A stretch of 64,000 nucleotides of DNA, taken from Monarcha castaneiventris obscurior (Eukaryota; Chordata; Aves; Passeriformes; Monarchidae). Every line of letters begins with the position of its first letter. Position 1 is the first letter of the stretch. The translations under genes were made by a program, and so were the position numbers. The DNA lies in assembly GCA_026261815.1 (NCBI GenBank), contig JAMPIT010000682.1, forward strand, positions 506,001 through 570,000, in the 5' to 3' direction. The notes under the pieces are model-generated. The model saw only the letters and a program-made list of their open reading frames with translations. It searched no databases and was not told the origin of the DNA. Positions 40,156 to 50,329 of this stretch are shown one piece after another.

Positions 40156-42800
40156 AAGGACATAGAGTGTTGCAGTGAGCCGTGACCAGCAGAACCAAGG
40201 GAATCGTAAAATCCACCGGTCTGAGGCGCCTGCAGCCGAGAACCCCTGAAATTACAGGAAGCCTTGCCATTGGCTTCAGTTCTCCCTACCTACCTCTTCC
40301 CTTACTTGCTGTAATCCCTTCTCTCCACCTTTGTAACACCTCGCAATTAACGTCTGTTGGTTACGGTGCATTTTCCACACCTGTGTTGTCAGGGCCCCCA
40401 CTCCGCATGGCAGGCAGATTGCTCCGTGGTTTCTACCACTTCCCTAATAAACCCTTTTCCCCCACGGAGTGCCCCTTCCCTTCTTCCTACCTCCTTTGCA
40501 CGTGCTGTAGCCATCAAGGGTCAAGACGACCCCTGAATGGTGATTTGCCCATCCTGGCCACGCCGAGAATCCATCTCAGTTCAGCCTCTGCCTGGAACAT
40601 GCAGAGATTGATAGGTGCCGGAACACCTGAAGCATCTTTGTTTTGGAAAGCCCCAGAACTTGCTGGGTTTTTTTCTTTGTAAGCCTGCTTGGGAGGATCT
40701 GGAATTTTAAAGTCCCTGAGAGAAGGATTTTGAAGTCCCTGAGAGAAGTACAATTGCTGCCAAGGGAATTGTGCACACAACTGATACTGACTCGGTGTCC
40801 CTTGTTGTGGCTTTCTCCAGACCCCTCCAGGACAAGTGAGGGTGCTTCTGGATTGCTCCCAGGTAAGGAGGCTTCCCCAGCTCTTCCAGAGAAAGGGTCA
40901 CCCCTCTGAGAATTCACAGGCTTTTGACTGAGGCCGCCTCCATGCACAGTCCTAGTTGACACTTGTTTATTTGTTTCTTGTAACTGCTGTTGTAGTCATC
41001 TGAAGGCATTTTTAGACTGAAATTGATACTTCAACATATAGCAGTGCAGTTGTAGCAATTTCTGATAAAGTTTTAATTGAAATGGGTGTTGATCTGTGTT
41101 ACTCAAAGCAATTAGCAGATGTAAACAGTATGATACTGGAGGATTTTGGCAATGAGTGAAGGTAACTGGGGGAAAATACCCCAAGCATGCCCAGCAGATC
41201 CCTCAGTTCCAGTCAAGCTGGGCAATGAAACCACAGATTTGTGATAGCCCAATCCACTGTGTAAATAACTCTAAAATCCAGAACAAATGCCCTGGGGAAG
41301 AGGTCAAAAGGGGAGCAGCTCCAGGGGAATGCTGCCCAGTGGATTTCTCTGAGTTACCCAGCTGTGGATATTCCAGGCATGTGCTGCTTTCAGCAGATGC
41401 ATTTTCAGGATGTTGGCTGGGCAAGCTCTCGGGAAAGCTCCCCGGAGCTTTCTGTACTTGTGTAACACCACAGAGGTGCAGAGCTGCTGGAAAGCCCTGC
41501 AGGCCTCACGCTGGTTCAGCCTGGCAGAACTTTACTCTGTCCCAGCACAGAAAGTGCTTCAGCTGCTCCTGCAAGTCCCTCTGCCTTGCTGGGGCTGTGA
41601 CCTTGTCCCAGCAGAAGCAAAGGCTGTGCCCTGTGCCCTGTTGCCTGGATGTGGTAGGAATATGCCCCTGTGCTGAGAGAGAGCAGGGAAGCAAATCCAT
41701 TCCTATGAACGATTACAGATTGCATACCAAAGCTGTCAGTGTTTCTGTGTTTGTATTAATGAGAAGGGTAGGGAGTAGGTTTGTGGTATAATGGAGGGTG
41801 AAGCCTTGTCTGATATCAGCTTATTTTTGTTTTTTTCTTGGATGACATTTTTCCTGTCCTAAGTCTGACAACCAAGGACATCTTTTTGGGAGTGCTCAGA
41901 ATCCAGGATCTGTGACCTCAGCAGTAGCCAAGTGTCCCCTGTGAACCTGTTTGCCTTGAACTGAGTAAGCAAAGTTCAGGGCAAAGGTGTGTTCACAGCA
42001 AAGCTGTGAGTGCTTCTAGCTTCTTTTAGAGACAGAAAAAATAGCAAACTCAAACCTGCTTGTTGAATTGTGTGGAAAATCTGACTTACTCAAGGAAGTC
42101 ACATTTTGGGATACTTGTGATGTCACAATGTGCAAATTTTCTGTTCATTCATTCAGACACTCAGTAAGCCAGGCCAATAATACTTTTACTGTTTTAACAC
42201 AGCTGATTGGAAAAATAAATACTTGCAATTTTGGCTTCGATCTCCAGTGGTGTTTCGAACATGAGAATATTCATTTGAGGGAGGAACAGATTGCATTTTC
42301 ACTGTTCCACTGTAATTTCTTGTTCAGCACACAGACCCACTCATTTCCTCTTCTGCAGTTGTTGTGAGCACTGAAGTAAACCACCTGCTTTGGAAATGCA
42401 GCTGAAATGTACCTGTTTGTGATATTTTGCTTAATGCATCTTTTGCATGAGCTGAAAATACTCGCTTTATAGAATTCTTTGTAATTGTGGGACTGGAAAA
42501 AGACCACAGGAATTCCTCCCATCAGCACAAAGTATGTAGGAGAGCATTACGAACACTCTCTGGCAATATTCGTGTTTTTTCTTTAAATATAACTTTATAA
42601 AACGTAGAATTTGAAAGAAATTTTACCAAGCTGACTTTCAGCTCAATTACACCAATTGCTTTTCAGTCAGCTACACGAGGGAAGTATTCACATACACATC
42701 TGCAATAGCCTCCTTGTCTGTTACTCCACCGGAGTGCATTCCTTGCAGTTGCAGAATTGCAGTGTGATGTAAGAGAACGATCAGGCACCGCCTGGGAGTT
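40156..42800. other. Unassigned DNA between ERV and RING gene
   Basis: No recognised gene. A frame at 40,182-40,682 (+) and another at 41,156-41,791 (+) have no identifiable domain. The first 800 bp, with an AATAAA near 40,446, may be further ERV-derived sequence. Confidence 0.45.
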
Positions 42801-43745
42801 TCAAAAGGGCGAGCGGTCCGTGCCCCGGCCGGGAGCAGAGGAGCTGTGGATGCTGCCCCGGGCACAGGGACCTGTCCCCCGCCGGCTCCTGCGGGGCTGC
42901 TCCCGCTCTGCGAGGCTGGGCACAGCCCGGGGACAGCCGCGGCTGCCCCGGAGGCCAGCCTGGGATGTTCCAGCTTCCTCCTGCACGCTGGAGCCCGTGG
43001 GGCCGCCGGCAGGAGCCCTCTCCCGGGAGCTGGTGCGGCTGGAGCTGCTGGAGCTGGCGCCGCTCTCCTCTCTGGCACGGCGGGAGCGCAGCCACCTCTT
43101 GGCCTCCTTGCTGCAGCGGCCCACAATGACACCGATGAGGGCCCGCACCAGCGGCGCCGTGTGCTCCTCCAGGCCGTCCTGCAGCCGCGGCACCAGGATC
43201 GCCGCGTCCGGGCCGTGGGCGCAGAGCTCCCGCAGGATGGAGCTCTCGGCAGCCTCCGCCAGCCACCAGCGCTCTCGGAAGATTCCCTGCAGCCTGCGGC
43301 GCAGCCAGGGCCGCACGGGCTGCAGGAGGTGCTGCCGCTGGCGGAAGAGGCCTGCCCACACCTCGGGCAGGAGGCCGCCCACAGCCTCCTGGCCCGAAGG
43401 CTCCCGCTCGGCTGGGGACAGCGTTCCCTGAGCAGAAGCCGCAGGGGACACGGCAGGGCCGCGGGGGCTGCTCGCGTCCGGGGGGCCCGCAGCTCTCCCT
43501 GCCTGGCTGCTGGGCTCTGCCGCCTGGGCGGGGGACGTGATGACAAACTGGACATAGTCCTGCTCGCCCCGCTCCGAAAACCTGACCGTCTCTATCAGCG
43601 TTCTGCAGAGCGGGCACGAAGGATTCGTCGTTGCCCAGCGCAGGATGCAGCCCAGGCAGAACTGGTGGCCGCAGGGCAGAGCCGAAGCCGCGTCATCCCA
43701 AATCTCCTGGCAGATGGGGCAGCTGCTGTCTGTCCCTGTGGCCAT
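42801..43745 (-). CDS. RING-finger (Topors-like) E3 ubiquitin ligase
   Basis: Complete single-exon frame of 314 codons. The start at 43,745 (MATG) is preferred to the ATG 18 bp upstream because the paralogue at 1-231 begins the same way. The RING finger is C3HC4: C9, C12, C25, H27, C30, C33, C44 and C47, with the signature CGHQFCLGCILRW. A second conserved block at residues ~125-228 starts LLPEVWAGLF, contains RERWWLAEA, and ends in a basic stretch. A Ser-rich region and a basic, disordered tail follow. The RING predicts E2-dependent ubiquitin transfer; the substrate is unknown. The antisense strand also has a 310-codon frame, but only the minus strand has zinc ligands and a paralogue. CRE-like boxes lie about 480 bp upstream. 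Similar to proteins annotated Topors-like in songbirds (by resemblance). Confidence 0.8.
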   Translation of the reverse strand: MATGTDSSCPICQEIWDDAASALPCGHQFCLGCILRWATTNPSCPLCRTLIETVRFSERGEQDYVQFVITSPAQAAEPSSQAGRAAGPPDASSPRGPAVSPAASAQGTLSPAEREPSGQEAVGGLLPEVWAGLFRQRQHLLQPVRPWLRRRLQGIFRERWWLAEAAESSILRELCAHGPDAAILVPRLQDGLEEHTAPLVRALIGVIVGRCSKEAKRWLRSRRAREESGASSSSSSRTSSRERAPAGGPTGSSVQEEAGTSQAGLRGSRGCPRAVPSLAEREQPRRSRRGTGPCARGSIHSSSAPGRGTDRSPF

Positions 43746-44205
43746 CCCTGTGCTCTGCGGCACATCGGGGGCAGCTGAGGAGCAGGAGCTTGCTCCTCCT
43801 CGCTGCTGTCACTCGCTGCAGGAGGGAGAGGCCACGATCACTGGCTGTGCCAAGGGAAGGAGTAACAGACAAGGAATGCTCAGGCCTCTGGAGAAGGACA
43901 CCCTCCTGTGGCCCTGAGCCCCGTTACCTGCCCCACAGTCACTGCAGGGACACGGGGTGTCACCCTCGGTGCTGCACCCGCCGAGCCCGGCTGCCCCAAG
44001 CGGGCAGGGCAGAGAAACAGGAGCGGTGCTCTGGGATGGGCACTGGGAGCTGCTGAATTCTGCCGGCAGCCCCCAACACTCCAGCCAGCACTGGGAAAGG
44101 CCTGGCTTCACCCTCCAGACCTCTCAGTCTTGGTCACCACAAGTCAAGGTTTGGGCCAGACTGGCCCAGGCTCTGCTGGTGTCCAGGTGTCATCAGCAGT
44201 ACAGG

Positions 44206-44233
44206 ATGTCACAATCTGCCCCTTGTGATGTCA
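44206..44233 (-). promoter_or_regulatory. CRE-like boxes upstream of RING gene
   Basis: GGATGTCA (~44,207) and TGATGTCAC (44,226-44,234) lie about 460-490 bp upstream of the RING start. They match the boxes in front of the RING gene at the window start. The distance makes a core-promoter role uncertain. Confidence 0.35.
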
Positions 44234-44391
44234 CCCTCCAGCACCCAGTGGCACCACATTGGGGTGTTCCCTGCTCTGCAGGCCCACATTGTCAGGAGCA
44301 AAAAGAAAATACTGTTTCTTATTTTCAGCTGCTGCATCTCCGTGTTGCTCTCCTTTGGTTACGTGTGCCAGCACTGCCCAGGCAAGCGGCT

Positions 44392-44885
44392 CCTGCTCTG
44401 GCTGGGAGGGGAGGAGCTGTGGATGCTGCCCTGGGCACAGGGACCTGCCAGCACTGACTGCTCCAGCTTCTCCTGGGGCTGGTCCCTCTCTGCAGGGTTG
44501 GACACAGCTTAGGGACACCTGGGACCCCCGGAGGGGACTGGCCTCTAATCTTCTTCCTCCACACTGGAGCCTGCAGGCTGCTGGTGGGAATCCTCTCCCA
44601 GAAACTGCTGGATTTGGAGCTGCTGGAGCTGGGGCTGGCTCTTCTTCTCGTCCCTGACTTTACGAGAGCACGGCAGCCTCTGGGCCTCCTCGCTGCTCTG
44701 GGCACCCCCACCACTGCTGATGCTGTGGGTCAGCAGCGCTGTGTCCTCGTCCAGGAGAGGCTGCCCCAAGACATGCAGCCACAGAGCCAGAGGCTGCCCA
44801 GGATGCGGCTCCCTGCTCTCTGCAGCCACCCCCAATCCCAGTACATCCCCTGCAGCCTCTGGCACAGGCAGGAGCACACGGGTGC
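44392..44885 (-). pseudogene. RING/Topors-like pseudogene, 5'-truncated
   Basis: Homologous to the 3' half of the gene at 42,801-43,745. The RLQG...W.WL block of the second domain is recognisable near 44,730-44,860, and the region through the EEAQRLP... and Ser/Gln-rich part lies at 44,545-44,720. The two parts are in different frames, so at least one frameshift is present. The RING finger is absent: sequence upstream of about 44,930 is unrelated. A near-identical copy lies in the opposite orientation at 63,728-64,000. Confidence 0.7.
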
Positions 44886-45002
44886 CAGGAGAGAAGAGGA
44901 ACTACCACTTTCTTGTTTGAAACTCCTGCATTTCCGTGTTGCTCTCCCTTGGTCACCTGTGGTCACAGGGCGGGGACGGGACGGAAGGGAGCGGCCGAGA
45001 AG

Positions 45003-45556
45003 GGGCGGGCAAATGGCGGGCAAAAGGAGGGGAAAAGGCGGGGAAAAGGCGGGCAAAGGGCGGGCACAGGGAGGGCAAAGGGCGGCTGAGGCGGGGCTGA
45101 GGCGGGGCTGAGGCGGGGCTGAGGTGGCTCAGGCGGGGCTGAGGCGGGGCTGAGGCGGGGCTGAGCCGGGGCTGAGGCGGGGCTGAGGCGGGGCTGAGGT
45201 GGCTCAGGCGGGGCTGAGGCGGAGCTGAGGCGGGGCTGAGGCGGGGCTGAAGCGGGGCTGAAGCGGGGCTGAAGCGGGGCTGAGGCGGGGCTGAGGCGGG
45301 GCTGAGGCGGGGCTGAAGCGGGGCTGAGGCGGGGCTGAGGCGGGGCTGAAGCGGGGCTGAGCCGGGGCTGAAGCGGGGCTGAGCCGGGGCTGAAGCGGGG
45401 CTGAGGCGGGGCTGAGGCGGGGCTGAGGCGGGGCTGAGCCGGGGCTGAAGCGGGGCTGAGGCGGGGCTGAGCCGGGGCTGAGCCGGGGCTGAAGCGGGGC
45501 TGAGCCGGGGCTGAGCCGGGGCTGAGCCGGGGCTGAAGCGGGGCTGAGGCGGGACC
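45003..45556. repeat. 11-bp GC-rich minisatellite (GGCGGGGCTGA)n
   Basis: A GGCGGGCAAA-like prelude (45,003-45,080) passes into more than 40 units of GGCGGGGCTGA with A/C variants (GCCGGGG, GAAGCGG). Each unit holds a GC box (GGGGCGG on one register). Long Pro/Ala/Ser frames on the minus strand are products of the repeat. Confidence 0.95.
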
Positions 45557-45659
45557 CGGGCGCTGCTGTGAAAAGATTCTCTCGCTCCTCGTATACCGAT
45601 TCTCCCGTATGTTCAGTTTTATTCTTCTCCTAATCACCGAACCAATTGCAAAATCGCAT

Positions 45660-45790
45660 AATATGTCGACTTGGAAGGGACCCACAAGGACCATCAAGTC
45701 CAACTCGAGGCCCTACACAGGACATCCCCACCATCCCGTGTGTCTGAGAACGCTGTCCTGCAAGATTTTTCTTAAAATGTGCACAGCTTC
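45660..45790 (-). mobile_element. CR1 LINE 3' remnant
   Basis: Reverse-complement CR1 sequence: TTGGAAGGGACCCACAAGGA, CATCAAGTCCAACTC and CCTACACAGGACATCCCCAC. About 130 bp. Confidence 0.85.
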
Positions 45791-46106
45791 ATAGCAGAGG
45801 TACCGGCTCTCCAGGATCTACTGATAAATTTATTAGAAAGCCCCGAAGAAAGGAAGAGACCAGAAAAAAGCAGCTTCAAAAAGCAGGCAACAACAGAAGT
45901 AGTTCCAACGCTGAAACTTCTTTAATACAAAAGTTTGATACTAACTTGCATCATCTTAAATGAATAAGCTACAGTTCAATAATGACATACTCAGTTTTAC
46001 AGACATTAATCTTGAGTTTTAAATAAAGAAGATAGACGCGTCACGGCTGAAGCAGACGTCGGGTACCAGGACTCTGCTTGCGATTCTCAAATTCCTGTGT
46101 AAGTGT

Positions 46107-46175
46107 CTAAATGTGAGAAAGCTTCTTGTGCAGACACTGGCATCCATTCTTCACTTCACGGTAGACGGGGCTAGA
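46107..46175 (-). pseudogene. Terminal exon resembling the occludin/ELL domain
   Basis: On the minus strand a strong 3' splice site (long pyrimidine tract, then CCTTCCTAG) precedes a 22-codon exon that ends in TAG. The peptide is SSPVYREVKNGCQCLHKKLS followed by HI. Spacing of SSP, Y, K, C, LH, KL and HI fits the end of the occludin/ELL C-terminal domain. In ELL-family proteins the domain continues past HI with a lysine, so the stop cuts the last part; TAG could come from AAG. A 3' UTR could follow to ATTAAA (45,921-45,926) or AATAAA (45,829-45,834). No upstream exon was found within the window. It may be a duplicated exon or the end of a diverged ELL-like gene. Identification is by eye. Confidence 0.5.
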
Positions 46176-46582
46176 CTAGGAAGGAAAGATAAAAAGAAAA
46201 TTAGGCCATGCAAACATTTCTGCGGAGTTTAGAATTTCATGTTCTTCTCTTTAAAGCAGCACCAAGGACAGCTCAAACAGGTGGAGTCCGAGGGCTGAAC
46301 AACTCCTTTGGCTCACTTTCGCAAAAATCAGAGTCAGCACATGTAGCAATTCCCAATCAATGGGAATTGCTCGTGCCTTCCCTTTGTCTGCTGGCACAGC
46401 ACCAGGGAATTGGAAATATTAATTCTGCTCACCAATACATTAGCAATCTAGCCCAAAACCAAATAAACGCCTGCCAACATGCCTCAGCGTTCGTAAGGAT
46501 CTGAAGAATTCTGGTACTGAAGTTGCGGAACCTGAGTGTCCAAATCGGAGAAGTTTGCAGAACATCAGGGCAGGTCCGTGAG
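46176..46582. other. Upstream flank of protamine copy 1
   Basis: No exon recognised. The part nearest 46,176 would be intron of the ELL-like exon. Confidence 0.4.
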
Positions 46583-46722
46583 CCACTGTGACCTCACGGG
46601 CGGCACCGGGGGTGCAGAGCTCTGTCCCGCAGGAGCCTCCCCTCGGAGCTCTGTGACCTCACAGCCGCTGTCGCTCCCCGGCAGCCGCGGCGTCCCCGGG
46701 GCCGCCCCGCCGGGCTATAAAA
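46583..46722 (+). promoter_or_regulatory. Protamine copy 1 promoter
   Basis: Two TGACCTCA boxes (46,589-46,596 and 46,654-46,661), 65 bp apart, precede the TATA box TATAAAA (46,716-46,722). The boxes differ from the CREM/CREB site TGACGTCA by one base. In mammals CREM-tau drives post-meiotic protamine transcription through CRE sites; use here is inferred. The block from ~46,583 is shared with copy 3. Confidence 0.7.
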
Positions 46723-46765
46723 GCGGCCCCGGCCCCGGCCCCGGCCCCGGCCCGCCCGCGGCAGC

Positions 46766-46936
46766 ATGGCCCGCTACCGCCGGCGCTCCCGCCGCAGCCG
46801 CAGCCGCAGCCGCAGCCGCAGCCGGCGCCGCCGCCGCTCCCGCCGCCGGGGCGTGCGCAGGAGGCGCCGGGCCTCCCGCCGCTCCGGGTACCGCCGGCGC
46901 CGCCGCAGCAGCCGCAGGCGCCGCCGCCGGCGCTGA
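46766..46936 (+). CDS. Protamine (sperm nuclear basic protein), copy 1
   Basis: A 56-codon intronless gene starting MARYRRRSRR and ending in an arginine run. About 60% of residues are arginine, with Ser-Arg repeats at residues 8-20, Tyr4 and Tyr42, and no cysteine. This composition and the MARYR start are those of avian protamine (galline), which replaces histones in spermatids; Arg binds DNA and SR repeats are typical targets of SR protein kinases. ATG context is strong (A at -3, G at +4). The TATA box lies 44 bp before the ATG, so the 5' leader, made of CCGGCC repeats, is probably under 25 nt. AATAAA lies 75 bp after the stop. Coding sequence appears identical to copies 2 and 3. The opposite strand is also open (83 codons), an effect of GC bias. 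Confidence 0.95.
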   Translation: MARYRRRSRRSRSRSRSRSRRRRRSRRRGVRRRRRASRRSGYRRRRRSSRRRRRRR

Positions 46937-47010
46937 GCGAGCGCGGGGCTCGGCCTCGCCCGGCCCGGGCAGCGCCCGGAGCGCGGCCGTGGCGCGGGGC
47001 TGGCGATGCC

Positions 47011-47016
47011 AATAAA
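47011..47016 (+). terminator. Poly(A) signal, protamine copy 1
   Basis: AATAAA. The TGTCC-rich minisatellite begins ~25 bp further on, where a GU-rich downstream element is expected. Confidence 0.85.
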
Positions 47017-47038
47017 GGCCAGCAATGCTCACCGCCGT

Positions 47039-47592
47039 CTGCCTGTCCCTGCGTGTCCCTGCCTGTCCCTGCGTGTCCCTGCCTGTCCCTGGGTGTCCCT
47101 GCCTGTCCCTGCGTGTCCCTGGGTGTCCCTGCGTGTCCGTGGCTGTCCCTGCGTGTCACTGGGTGTCCCTCCATGTCCGTATCTGTCCCTGCGTGTCCGT
47201 GGATGTCCCTGTGTGTCCGTGGCTGTCCCTCCATGTCCGTATCTGTTCACTTTGTGTCCCTGCCTGTCCCTGCGTATCCGTGGATGTCCCTGCATGTCCC
47301 TGGCTGTCCGTGGGTGTCCCTGCGTATCCATGGATGTCCACTGTGTGTCCGTGGCTATCCCTGCGTGTCCGTGGGTGTCCCTCCTTGTCCGTAGCTGTCC
47401 CTGGGTGTCCGTGGCTGCCCGTGGGTATCCCTGCGTGTCCGTGGGTGTCCACTGTGTCCGTGGCTGTCCCTGCGTGTCCGCGGCTATCCCAGTGTTTCTG
47501 TGGGTGTCCCTCCATGTCCGTGCCTGCCCCTCCATGTCCGTATCTGTCTCTACGTGTCCGTGAGTGCCCATGATTGTCCGTGGCTGTCCCGT
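47039..47592 (+). repeat. 10-bp minisatellite after protamine copy 1
   Basis: About 55 units of TGTCCCTGCG and variants (TGTCCGTGGC, TGTCCCTCCA, with occasional longer spacers). The 10-bp period leaves long frames open on both strands. Shared, at different lengths, by all three protamine copies. Confidence 0.95.
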
Positions 47593-48289
47593 GCACCGCC
47601 AGCGCCTCGCTCTCTCTTCATGCTACTTTTCCTCAGAAGCATCTCTCTGCCTTGTCAGCGTGGGCGAGATGCGCTTGTACAGAACCACAGAATCCCAGGG
47701 AATGCTCGGGGCACCTCTCGGGACTGTCCAGCTTGTCCAGAGTGGGCTCAAGCCGCCAGTCAGCCCCAGGGCCCCTCAGTGAACTTTCCTGGCGAGCTGA
47801 GCTCTCTGTCCTGTGCCGAGAGCTCCCTGCGGGACCCGGGCAGTCCCGGTGCCCCCCACGGGAGGGCTCCGCTCCGCGACGAGCCGCTCACAAACGAGCC
47901 ACGGGGAAATAAAGAGACACTTCAGGGCTCTGGGACAATGGCAGGGGGATCAGGAGCCCAGGTAGGGATTTCCTCACTTCTTCCTAAAATACCGAAGTGT
48001 ATCGACAGGAACAGGCAGGTCCAACAGGCCAATGCCTGGCCCCGAGGTTGGTGTCCAGGGAAAATGTGGGGTTTGTTCAGCACAGAATAACCAACCCAGC
48101 ACCTGATCCACTGACACCTGACAGAAGGCACCTTTCCCTCACTGGAAAAAGAGTTCCAGCACAGGAGCTGGCTGGAACATTGACAGAGCTTGAAACTGGC
48201 TTGGAAGGGGGAAAGGGACAAACCCCGGCTCGCCAGTGATGGAAAGGGCACGGTGTGCCAAAAGTTGAACAAACAAGCACGAGTGGGAT
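47593..48289. other. Unassigned DNA
   Basis: GC-moderate DNA with an AATAAA near 47,908. No recognisable gene. Confidence 0.4.
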
Positions 48290-48800
48290 CCCTCAGTCTG
48301 CTTCAGGAGCTGCTGGCTCCATGTGCCACGCCTGAGATGCTTCTACACCAATGCCCTCAGCGTGAGGGACAAACCAGAGGAGCTCGAGGCTTTGGTCCAG
48401 TGCCAGAGACTTGGCAGCCTTGGCGTAAGTGAAACCTGGTGGGATGGGTCCTGTGCCTGAAGAGCCCTGCTGGACGCTTCCAGGCTCCTCAGGAGGGATG
48501 GGCACGGCAGGAGAGGCGGAGGGGAGGCACGGTGTGGAACAGCGCGGTGACAGTGTCTGGAGCTCAGAGCGGGCAGTGCCACGCCTCAGGGCCTCTGGAC
48601 AAGAAGCAAGGAACAAAAAATGATGTGGATGCCGCCGCGGGAGTCCCCTCCCCACAGCACAGAGAGCTCAGCTTGCCAAGTGAGGCCGGTGAGGGGATTG
48701 AGGCTGACTCAGGGCTGGAAACGCCTCTCGGAAAACTTGGACAACCCCAAGAGGTGCCCCCAGCCCCAGCTGAGGAGGCAGAAAGATGCTCCTGAGCAAA
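48290..48800 (+). mobile_element. CR1-type LINE endonuclease fragment
   Basis: Reading in plus strand, FYTNALSVRDKPEELEALVQ with SETWWD soon after (48,340-48,450) matches the start of a CR1 endonuclease domain. An RLLRRDG-GRRGGG segment in a shifted frame (48,480-48,535) is the next conserved block. The copy is frameshifted and truncated. This is an internal LINE piece, unlike the 3' ends elsewhere. Confidence 0.7.
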
Positions 48801-49740
48801 CCGACACGAAGAAAAGACACTGAATGCAAGAACTGAACGGGCAACTGTTCCTGCATTTGCATTATGCCATTACTTACTTCCGTTTCTTTGTGTTCAATTC
48901 TGTTCTGATCATTCTTAAGGTCAAGATCTTATCAAGTGGAAAAGGGAGGAAAGAAGTTGAAAATGAACTCTTTAAGCCCAACAAACGCCTAAGCATGAAG
49001 GAAATATATGCTGCACGCAAAGTTTCTGCAGTGCCACAGGATCACTGCAGCTTGAAAGGTGTTTCTCTGAAAGCTCCTATTAGGGATCAGATTTACTGCA
49101 GGGACAATGCGGATTTTCAGGAACAATTTCCCCCCCATTCGATCGATCTTTTGTTGCTCTCTTACCCCATCACAGACCTGTTGTGCTCCTGCTGGCTGCT
49201 GAGGGATGTTTGCAGGAGCCGGGCAAGGTTTTCTCTTGACAGATGATTCCTGCTCTTCCAGCAGCCGGTGCGTGCAGAACTCTGCAGAAACGCTGCAAAC
49301 TTCCCACTGCACACCCCACACACCTACACAGAGCGGTAACTGTGGAGGGACCAGCACTAAAACAGCTGCGGGAAATTCCATTTCTCCGTGTGACTTGAGC
49401 TTTGTCCCCACAATCCAAACCGTGTCCGGCACTGACAAACAAACCCGGCTTCTCCTCTACCCAAAGCTCCCGTGTTTAGTCCAGCACAGGGACAGTCTCT
49501 GCCCCATAATTGTGTTACAACTTCCCTGCACAGGAACTTGTGCCACAGGGGGTGAGTCTGAAGCTGGATTTGGCTTGATGTTAGCCCTGCTTTGTGCGGT
49601 GCTGTTGGTGCTTTAGAGATCAGTGCCAGCCGAGCTTCTCCTTCATTTCTGTGGCTGCCGGAGCTGCATTTTCCAAAGACTCCAGTGGCACCAAGGACAG
49701 CAGAGCCCTTGCAGGCTGGGCATCAGAACTCTCTTTATGA
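48801..49740. other. Unassigned DNA
   Basis: No gene, RNA or known repeat recognised. Confidence 0.4.
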
Positions 49741-50255
49741 TCCGCTCTCAAAGTGCTCAGTCGTGGTCTGGTCTTTCTGTAGCAGAAGCAGAAATAAAAG
49801 CTCCTTCTGCCGGTCTCTGCTGACTTGACTCCTGTTCTTGCTGAAATGCACGGATGGCATTTGGTCACTTCATAAAAGATGATGAGAAATATCAAAGGGT
49901 GATCCCTGGTGTCCCAAACACCAGTCTGAGACACAGTGCAGGCAATAAAAAGGAAAAAAAAAAAGGAAAAGAAGGTACATCTGGATGTTGCTAGTTGTCC
50001 AAAAGACACATTTTTGAAGTCTAATTAGATATTTTTTCCCTTTTTTCCTTTTCGGCCGTTGCTCCTGAAACTTGAAGGCACGTGACAGATTAACTTCAGC
50101 AGTGATAGGAGATCGGCGTGTAACAAATGACTGAATTCCATTTCCACAAGCAGCATCTCAGCATCTCCGTTTACCCATCCCTGTATAAGATATATGACAG
50201 CAACAAATTACATGTCTTCTTCTTTCTTGTTGTCATTTTTTCTTTTTCTGGTAAA
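49741..50255 (+). repeat. Inverted repeat, left arm
   Basis: Matches 53,235-54,187 in reverse complement, including GACTGAGCACTTTGAGAG, the block around GGTGATCCCTGGTGTCC, and GTAACAAATGACTGAATT. The left arm is about 400 bp shorter because the right arm has an extra segment. It contains AATAAA followed by a pyrimidine-rich stretch, so it could also be a dispersed LTR-type element. Confidence 0.8.
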
Positions 50256-50329
50256 GGTTGCTTCTATTAGGGAAGAGTCAAGTGGCCCAGAAGCTCTGTG
50301 GAATTGCGGATTTCGTTCCAAGGGAATCG

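Noticed and set aside
42846..43778. Plus-strand frame of 310 codons
   Set aside because: Antisense of the RING gene; no domain, low-complexity Ala/Gly-rich product, and the RING ligands are on the minus strand.
44963..45703. Minus-strand Pro/Ala/Ser repeat protein of 246 codons
   Set aside because: Translation of the 11-bp minisatellite only; 33 bp (three units) gives an 11-residue repeat in any frame without stops.
46774..47025. Antisense frame of 83 codons over protamine
   Set aside because: Caused by extreme GC content and arginine codon bias; present in all three copies because the DNA is identical.
47039..47592. CRISPR-like array
   Set aside because: The repeat is a head-to-tail 10-bp minisatellite without spacers, in a vertebrate setting.
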